DNA of 39,086 nucleotides from Phoronis ovalis. Lineage: Eukaryota > Phoronida > Phoronidae. This document shows, piece by piece, positions 35,401 to 39,086 of this stretch. The notes beneath the pieces were generated by a model. The model worked only from the letters and a program-made list of their open reading frames with translations. It ran no database searches and was not told the origin of the DNA. Each line of letters opens with the position of its first letter. Position 1 is the first letter of the stretch. The position numbers and the translations under genes were made by a program. The stretch is from contig JAOXYB010094715.1 in assembly GCA_028565635.1 (NCBI GenBank), positions 1 through 39,086 of the forward strand, read 5' to 3'.

Positions 35401-37548
35401 GCATTTACCAGAAACTTGCTAAGTTTTGTTATTAATTCTAGCTTTGGGCCCTGTAGTGTAAGTCCTGCATCAGATAGTCCTTCACCACTGGGTGTTGTTT
35501 GCCTCTTGTAATGTGTTAGCCCATGAGACAGTTTTGTTTTATTCCTTGTAATCTCAAGACCCACGAGCTCCTGAAAGGGAATCATAATTAAATCATAACT
35601 TTATGAGCTTTTACAAGAAACAAAACTAACATGAAAAGATATGACTCAGAAGCAAAAAACAAAATGGAACAAAAGTAGCTTCACTATAGAAAAAAACAAT
35701 AAAGTTTTGTATTTATTGTTTAGGTTGTAAAGTATGCTTCCACAATACACTTTCTTATACACAATGACAAAATTGTATCATTCAGTACTACCTAGTAAGA
35801 AAACAGATGTCACCAAAACTTTTCAACGATGCAGATAGTTTATATAGAAAGTTCTAAATGTGGGTCTTCATACATATTTATGTTGCTTACCATAAACTAG
35901 CCTATAGTTCTACTTAATAAGGATGCTTTCAAAGGAATAGCACAACTAATAATCTGTCGAAAGATATAAAATTACCTTAGGTCTTAAAACTGTTGCTCCT
36001 GCTATAAACTGCCAAAGGTCTCTGTTTGATCTAAAAAAAGTACATATATTTTAAGTTGGAAAACATTGAGATTGCCAAGTTCCTAGGTTACCAGTTACAC
36101 TATTTGTAATTCTGTTGCGTTCACTGGCAGTCCGGAGTGTGAGATCACAAATGCAGTTCATCAAACACGACAGTCTATTTCATGAAAATGTGCGCAAAAA
36201 AATTATCTGTGCAGAATTCTGATCTTTTTATATAGGTGCTACTGCAGCCTTAACGTCTGTTAAGGCTGAAGGCTACTGCAGCTAAATCAGACTCATTATG
36301 AGTACAGTACTCATGCAGTAGACAGTACGTCAGTACTACCAGTAGTCCTGTTGGACATTAGTCCTGCAAGCATGACCCCAATATGGCTTTTCAAAAAAGC
36401 CCCTAACGAAATGAAATTCTGAAAAAATACACCCCTAAGGAAGGAGTTTTTTTTGAAAAAATACACCCCTAAGGAAGTGACTTTTGGGAAAAAAAACCTA
36501 TAAAGGAGGAAGCTTCACACATATATAAAAAATATACCCCTTTTCGTGATTTTAGCAAAAAAAACAGACCCTATTGACGGTTCGAAAAACATACCCTTTC
36601 ACGCGAAATTTTGTTGGAACATGCGGACCCACTTTCATATTGATTGCCCCCCATGCATGACTCTATTATGGACAGCCTATGGCTTATCTGTACTTCAGTG
36701 TCCTGGCCACCTCATATCTCAAACTTGCCAAAGTTCAACTAGCCTTCACGCAATAGCATAATATGGATTTTATACTGATGAGTGATGTGTTATCTATATA
36801 TACGGTGCAGGTGGTACAAGTCGCTGAATAGTCCGACAAGGAATAGACAGAAGGAAACATTTGGGTGGAATTTATTTATTTAATTAAGAAAGTAAGTGTT
36901 TTCGAACTTCGGCTGGTTTGAGATCTGATGTGGTCAGGATCCTTACGGACAAGCCGTAGGCTGTCCATGCATGTAGTAAAACTAGTACTAGTAAAAAGTA
37001 GTAGCGTCATGCTTGCAGGACTAGTGGGGGCAGTCAGTATGAAAGTGTGTACCCATGTTCCAACATGGGTTTTCAAAAAAGGCCTTAACGAAGTGAAATT
37101 CTACAAAAAAATACATCTCCAAGGAAGTGATTTTTTTTAAAATACACCCCTAAGGAAGAGACTTTTGGGAATTAAAACATCCCTAACATAGTGTCACATC
37201 TCCAAAAAAACACCCCTTTTCGTGATTTTAGCTAAAAAACAGACCCTAAGCGCGTAACGCGCGTTATGCACCGGCGGTTCGAAAATACCCCCTTTCACGC
37301 GAAATTGTGTTGGAACATGCGTACCCACTTTTATATTGACCGCCCCCCCCCCCGAGAGTTGGGCATTGCATGGCTCCAGCCAACGCCACTGCTCAGCTCT
37401 TGACATACAGCTTATCACGATAAATAGATATACATTTCATTATTACGTCAGAGTTGAACCGTGAAATTTGAAGAACTTGATGCAGCACAAATCCTGGATT
37501 ACCTAAATATTATTCAAACATAACGTACCCCGTTTCTACTCCCGCCAT
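11479..37548 (-). CDS. NUP188: Nucleoporin NUP188, complete, 39 coding exons
   Basis: This is a large alpha-solenoid scaffold nucleoporin of the inner ring of the nuclear pore; by family knowledge it binds NUP93 and helps organise the pore. I joined 39 exons from ATG 37548 to TAG 11479: 5325 nt, 1774 aa against about 1750 in human. All 38 introns are GT-AG and every exon phase agrees. Landmarks that match NUP188 include ILVEGMDIEFL, LLYYKDFE, ETHGTLM, LARYSTPN-free SH3-like RWEGVFNGWKLL, YIYHRHDP, LACLGNDAPAVRD, ETQPGLIE, FIHALWCGRRE, ALNFVGVHQ, VLPSFGTL and MSQAMRYLK. Exon coordinates follow in the next five entries. The start has a good context (ACAATGGCGG) and no other ATG competes. Intron 28 contains an assembly gap but no missing exon. 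No inactivating change is visible. Confidence 0.97.
11700..11776 (-). repeat. Duplicate of part of NUP188 exon 39, inside intron 38
   Basis: It matches 11513-11595 of the last coding exon with about five substitutions and one 6-base deletion, in the same orientation and only about 25 bases upstream of that exon. The NUP188 reading frame is kept through the copy (it encodes THVHKTVSQTTFSTVQAFFRL, minus two codons). Splicing from exon 38 to the visible AGs just upstream would give an early stop, so I do not take it for a used exon. Confidence 0.85.
11845..12165. repeat. Diverged ~330 bp repeat, copy 2, in NUP188 intron 38
   Basis: This is the partner of 9885-10215, in the same orientation. It sits directly beyond the exon-39 duplicate, so this intron has received two pieces of sequence found elsewhere at the 3' end of the locus. 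It has no open frame of interest. Confidence 0.75.
17923..18087 (-). CDS. Small ORF, 54 aa, secreted-peptide-like (hypothetical)
   Basis: I do not recognise this protein. From ATG 18087 to TAA 17923 the frame encodes 54 residues. The N-terminus is hydrophobic and signal-like (MVIFIVGTLVLGTSFHG), followed by PYEYVLLYSDFEG and a C-terminal part with three cysteines (39, 43, 48). The stop codon overlaps an AATAAA hexamer (AAATAAAG), an unusually compact 3' end. A TTTATTGTAG just after the ATG could instead be a splice acceptor, making this the last exon of a longer transcript; that acceptor is also phase-compatible with NUP188 exon 28 and would give a truncated isoform. A chance ORF is possible. 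Confidence 0.3.
   Translation of the reverse strand: MVIFIVGTLVLGTSFHGPYEYVLLYSDFEGATVDISQLCSGQCRSNLCLLVYSK
18563..19060. repeat. Satellite array, 100-101 bp unit, in NUP188 intron 28
   Basis: Unit starts (TACTCCGCATC) lie at 18563, 18663, 18764 and 18865, so the period is 100-101 bp. Each unit runs through TTTAACTGGTCCTCATG, CACATGT.GTTCCATTT and CATAACATATTGCAAT. The copies are nearly identical, which implies recent amplification or ongoing homogenisation. The array is interrupted by the gap and its last copy, after the gap, carries a few differences (ATGGC for ATGAC). Confidence 0.95.
18889..18988. other. Assembly gap, exactly 100 N
   Basis: A round 100-N run is the usual placeholder for a gap of unknown size. 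The left flank ends TTTAAC and the right flank starts TGGTCC, which is exactly the continuous unit sequence, so the gap replaces an unknown whole number of satellite units, possibly zero. Confidence 0.98.
19427..19531. repeat. Two-copy tandem duplication, 58-bp period
   Basis: The 47-bp blocks 19427-19473 and 19485-19531 share CTTCCTATTG, ATATGCTCCTA and ATTACGAGCA with several substitutions. It is a minor intronic duplication with no apparent function. Confidence 0.8.
20671..24661 (-). other. NUP188: NUP188 exons 20-28 (residues about 811-1239)
   Basis: Exons: 24418-24661, 24063-24152, 23688-23801, 23199-23368, 22908-22980, 22220-22372, 21828-22031, 21129-21208, 20671-20825. This is the best conserved part: YIYHRHDPRLATLATLLLKR, LACLGNDAPAVRDMYLTRL, VETQPGLIEMFLNV, ASEFIHALWCGRRETAM and KKTFWPCLFGPLL. 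Exon 23 ends in a split lysine codon at a GTATAAAT donor; the next exon starts at 22980 and restores the frame. Intron 24 (22373-22907) holds a GC-richer insertion at about 22530-22760. Confidence 0.94.
24949..28851 (-). other. NUP188: NUP188 exons 14-19 (residues 466-811), with the SH3-like insert
   Basis: Exons: 28671-28851, 27352-27586, 26730-26894, 26131-26245, 25488-25608, 24949-25168. Residues about 506-550 (VFVIPSGSYGEL joined across intron 14 to PLIRWEGVFNGWKLL) match the SH3-like domain that family knowledge places inside the NUP188 solenoid. Further matches are YVWHNLLQTGLLPF, FQKWRYADF and LLYTEAGRALLDII. Intron 14 (27587-28670) contains an unexplained coding-like segment. Confidence 0.94.
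28001..28345 (-). pseudogene. Unexplained coding-like segment in NUP188 intron 14
   Basis: On the NUP188 strand an acceptor-like TTCTTGCCAG is followed by a 74-codon frame (MSKRIARRYKIV ... FDIPTPGLFTLYKSLH). A second frame follows at about 28017-28100 (ADSTALRDIVQNDIMGG and SLSKMHLR), bounded by TTATTCAG and GTAATT. Removing a ~50-base GTAG...CAG interval would join the two frames. The amino-acid composition looks protein-like, but I cannot name a family. It is not a NUP188 cassette, because joining it to exon 14 gives an immediate stop. The adjacent 28406-28672 is open on the + strand for at least 89 codons, so the true strand is uncertain. It could be a transposon or retrocopy remnant. Confidence 0.3.
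29228..31375 (-). other. NUP188: NUP188 exons 9-13 (residues 240-465)
   Basis: Exons: 31299-31375, 30822-30936, 30292-30498, 29651-29806, 29228-29350. They encode KQGFGQRQTYKHLLDD, the conserved LILVEGMDIEFLYRC, the MMWALVRHIT helix and the TALQLKVFHYLLAML stretch, all clear counterparts of vertebrate NUP188. Exon 12 begins exactly with an in-frame ATG after a TTTTAG acceptor, but this is an internal methionine. Intron 8 (31376-33452), just upstream, is 2.1 kb and carries a candidate nested unit. Confidence 0.95.
31590..33159 (-). mobile_element. 1.57 kb inverted-end segment in NUP188 intron 8
   Basis: The left end reads CCTTAAAGGGCGAGCT and the right end, reverse-complemented, CCTTTAAAGGGCAAGCT: a 16-17 bp inverted repeat with one indel and one mismatch. 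I see no clean target-site duplication. The interior is not a recognisable transposase. It carries, on the minus strand, promoter-, splice-, coding- and poly(A)-like signals in the right order (next entry). It may be a non-autonomous DNA element that carries a transcription unit, or the end similarity may be chance. Confidence 0.4.
32008..33051 (-). CDS. Candidate nested gene or gene remnant (unrecognised)
   Basis: Read on the minus strand, the parts are: TATAAATAG at 33043-33051; a likely 5' exon ending at a strong donor GTAAGT (exon end 32982); a coding-like exon 32281-32361 after TTTTTTATTGTAG (AKQTIVIKSVHFF, KEEQKKFTDKFE); a last exon 32033-32139 after TTTAAATAG (MLNVVKLLPDDH, RAEQGRIIPEHLEHLF, stop TAA at 32033-32035); and AATAAA at 32008-32013, 20 bases after the stop. 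The last two exons join in frame, though through a weak GTCACA donor. I could not find a start exon; the open frame 32411-32599 might contribute. The protein family is unknown to me. It could be a real nested gene, a transposon product or a decayed copy. Confidence 0.35.
36238..36281. repeat. Perfect 10-bp hairpin flanked by 10-bp direct repeats
   Basis: CAGCCTTAAC - GTCT - GTTAAGGCTG (36245-36268) is a perfect stem with a 4-base loop. GCTACTGCAG occurs on both sides (36238-36247 and 36272-36281). A small foldback insertion would look like this. Nearby GAGTACAGTACTC (36300-36312) is a second short palindrome. Confidence 0.75.
36360..36660. repeat. Dispersed repeat in NUP188 intron 1, copy 1
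   Basis: It matches 37040-37354 in direct orientation. Shared phrases are TTTTCAAAAAA, AAATACACCCCTAAGGAAG (two tandem copies here), CCCCTTTTCGTGATTTTAGC, AACAGACCCTA, CGGTTCGAAAA, TTTCACGCGAAATT and TTGGAACATGCG.ACCCACTT. Both copies end in a C-rich tract (TTGATTGCCCCCC here). The 36-base A/C-rich motif is itself repeated, so the element has internal tandem structure. Confidence 0.9.
36599..37065. repeat. Inverted repeat pair in NUP188 intron 1
   Basis: The arm at 36599-36735 is the reverse complement, with divergence, of 36903-37065. Shared blocks in the right arm are GTTTGAGAT, GTGGTCAGGA, AAGCC.TAGGCTGTCCAT, GTCATGC, CAGTATGAAAGTG and ATGTTCCAAC. The right arm has about 40 extra bases (ACTAGTACTAGT-rich). 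Together with the direct copies on both sides this makes a compound foldback structure. Confidence 0.8.
37040..37354. repeat. Dispersed repeat in NUP188 intron 1, copy 2
   Basis: This is the partner of 36360-36660, starting TTTTCAAAAAAGGCC and ending at an 11-C tract (37343-37353). Unlike copy 1 it contains an inserted palindromic GCGCGTAACGCGCGTTATGC block at about 37250-37269. It ends only about 175 bases from the NUP188 first exon. Confidence 0.9.
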
Positions 37549-37974
37549 TGTCCCGGCTAGTAACAGTGATCTAAATCCTATTTTTTTATTTACTGTCATA
37601 AAATGTTAATTGTCAAAAATATTACTTTTTCCACATATTTGTCAGATATCGTTAATGTTTGGATTTATTTTAGTTAACATAGAATAAATTAGTAATCCCT
37701 CAATTGTTTAACGTGTCCGTAGTGCATCAACAAGGACTATTCCACAACCTGAAACCTTTAGGTGTGTGATTATAAAAATCCAGGTTATCCACTTAAAATT
37801 TTTATTTTGTGAATGCCATTAACTAAATATCAGGTTATTAATGGTATTCTGTAAAACAAAAGTGTTTAAAATTTTCGCTTCGTCTTCCTAATCCTGGCGA
37901 ATATTGAAATTGTCCTGATTAACTGTTTACCCTTCACCAATGAACTGGCTCATAACCAGGTGACCGAGTTTTTG
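37549..37974. promoter_or_regulatory. Probable bidirectional promoter, NUP188 and the downstream + strand gene
   Basis: The NUP188 ATG (37548, -) and the next gene's ATG (37975 or 37978, +) face away from each other with under 430 bp between them, so both 5' UTRs and promoters must lie here or upstream exons must exist. I see no TATA box in a convincing position, as is usual for housekeeping promoters. The assignment is from geometry, not from motifs. Confidence 0.55.
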
Positions 37975-37977
37975 ATG

Positions 37978-38091
37978 ATGGCCGAAGAAATTCCAATCTT
38001 TCCAAAAGCCGAGAAAATTTTGTTTAATTCAGGAAATATTGTTAATTGGAATAGATTAAAAAGAAAACCTACACAGAGTACGACAGATGAG
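37978..38091 (+). CDS. First coding exon of an unrecognised gene (partial)
   Basis: ATG 37978 (an ATG also precedes it at 37975) in the context GATGATGGCC opens a frame of 38 codons ending exactly at a strong donor, GAG|GTAAGA, at 38091. It reads MAEEIPIFPKAEKILFNSGN, then a basic stretch WNRLKRKP and a Ser/Thr-rich end QSTTDE. The rest of the gene lies beyond the window or in exons I could not find after 38091. The frame stays open upstream to about 37870 without another ATG, so an upstream exon with an acceptor such as CATAACCAG is possible. I do not recognise the family. Confidence 0.6.
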
Positions 38092-38409
38092 GTAAGATTT
38101 TACATTTCATAGAAATCCTTCTGTCATCTAATTTAGTTCGTAGAATGGTTTGTTTACAATATCTGACAGGCTATTTTTTATTAAACTCATATTCATAACT
38201 GTGTAGCTGGTGCCTAAATTTTGCAAAGTCATCCTCGATATGTACTAAAAATCTACAAAGTTGATTTTGCCAGAAATTATATGAAATGGACTCATGATCA
38301 AACTGAATGTTATAAGTATTTTATGTAAAAATGCTCTACAGTCTACACGATACATCTCAAATGACTTTTTCATTTGTCTTCTTCTTCAAAATATGATATT
38401 CACGATATT

Positions 38410-38670
38410 CAAAATTTTGGATTACTGTCCACTGCTTACAGCAAATAATTTAGATTAATTTTAGGTTTGTATCCATAATTCCATAAATAAATTTTTGGAA
38501 TTTGGTTTGTATCAGTCAGTTTGCATAAAAATGGATTGCTATACTCAAATATTTTCAAATTTTGGATTGCTACCCTTATGTTTCACAAAATTTGGATTAC
38601 TACCCTACAATTTCAAAAAATTTGGATTGGGTTCGCTACCACAAGCTAAAATTTTGGATTGGGTTCCGCG
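38410..38670. repeat. Diverged tandem repeat with an AAATTTTGGATTG core
   Basis: The core AAA(T)TTTGGATTG or its ATTAC variant recurs at about 38413, 38528, 38551, 38588, 38620 and 38649, with spacing of 29-37 bases in the last copies. Two adjacent sub-types end in GCTACCC and in GGGTTCG/CCG. It looks like an old short satellite that has drifted apart. Confidence 0.7.
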
Positions 38671-39011
38671 GCACATCCCCGTAGCCAAAAAAACTTGAGT
38701 ACCCCCCCAGAGTTAAGTCATGCAGATGTATTTTTTTTCTCAGTCATCAACGCTTGGAATTCAATTATTCATTAACAAAAACTGTGGTCACATCTCGAGG
38801 TCACATCCCCTGTAATGTATGAACTGTTTTAAAAATACATGGAGAAAAGGATGACATCTCCATCTGGTATAGACTAAATTGTAAATGGTATGTCAAACCA
38901 CAACCTGACTTGTCTGCTTCCTACCTACATTATGAAATCGTAATGATAAACATGCAATAAACAAAACTGGCTGACTAGTGGTTAACCTGATTCTCAATGT
39001 CGTACAGATCT

Positions 39012-39023
39012 GGGGGGGGGGGG
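39012..39023. repeat. 12-G homopolymer
   Basis: A run of twelve G in AT-rich DNA, next to a short TA microsatellite. Such runs are prone to length error in sequencing. Confidence 0.9.
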
Positions 39024-39086
39024 CTTCTTGGTTATATATATATATATTTAATAAATAACATAGGCATTAAGCCCTTGTGTTACAAT

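Larger units (their letters stand above)
33453..37548 (-). other. NUP188: NUP188 exons 1-8 (residues 1-239)
   Basis: Exons, 5' to 3' on the minus strand: 37529-37548, 35976-36030, 35409-35570, 35112-35192, 34764-34901, 34418-34474, 34006-34074, 33453-33587. The tiny first exon (MAGVETG) splices to SNRDLWQFIAG, which matches the start of the NUP188 solenoid. Later exons give KLLTKLSKFL-like helices, the RDYYFSERLYLLRCLKHIL stretch and CELLELILLYYKDFE. Intron 1 (36031-37528) is packed with repeats. Confidence 0.95.
38092..39086 (+). other. Presumed first intron of the partial + strand gene
   Basis: No second exon is recognisable. It holds a diverged tandem repeat (38410-38670), a C-tract fragment (38700-38708), a 12-G run (39012-39023) and a short TA run (about 39035-39048). 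Confidence 0.5.

Noticed and set aside
36583..37290. GGTTCGAAA motifs that resemble a tRNA T-loop
   Set aside because: No acceptor stem, anticodon arm or D-loop can be placed around them. They belong to the dispersed repeat.

Overview
This window looks like nuclear DNA from an AT-rich, intron-rich invertebrate. I think a bivalve or related lophotrochozoan is most likely. That rests on vertebrate-like gene architecture, very AT-rich introns, and many short repeats with long C or G tracts, and it is inference rather than proof. There are no operons, rRNA, tRNA or CRISPR arrays. A run of exactly 100 N (18889-18988) marks an assembly gap inside a satellite array.

Layout. Positions 1-6697 hold no gene I can recognise, only a microsatellite, a short inverted-repeat DNA transposon (4704-5115) and repeat fragments. 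Positions 6698-9471 (+) encode a DIPK1/FAM69-type divergent protein kinase in four exons (397 aa). Positions 11479-37548 (-) encode a complete nucleoporin NUP188. I could place all 39 exons; every one of the 38 introns is GT-AG and every phase matches, giving 1774 aa (the human protein is about 1750 aa). The two genes are tail to tail, about 2 kb apart. At 37978-38091 (+) the first coding exon of a third, unrecognised gene starts head to head with NUP188, with 429 bp between the two ATGs, which suggests a shared bidirectional promoter.

What else is inside. The NUP188 introns carry a 100-101 bp satellite interrupted by the gap, a 54-codon secreted-peptide-like ORF, and a 1.57 kb stretch with inverted ends. 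That stretch contains a TATA box, a splice donor, coding-like exons and a poly(A) signal on the NUP188 strand. Other introns hold an unexplained coding-like segment, a complex direct and inverted repeat pair, and a frame-preserving duplicate of part of the last coding exon. A diverged ~330 bp repeat occurs once between the two convergent genes and once in the last NUP188 intron.

Roles. NUP188 is a structural inner-ring nucleoporin of the nuclear pore. DIPK1 proteins are ER-resident type II membrane proteins. Nothing in the sequence suggests that the three genes work in one pathway; their proximity is probably only positional.
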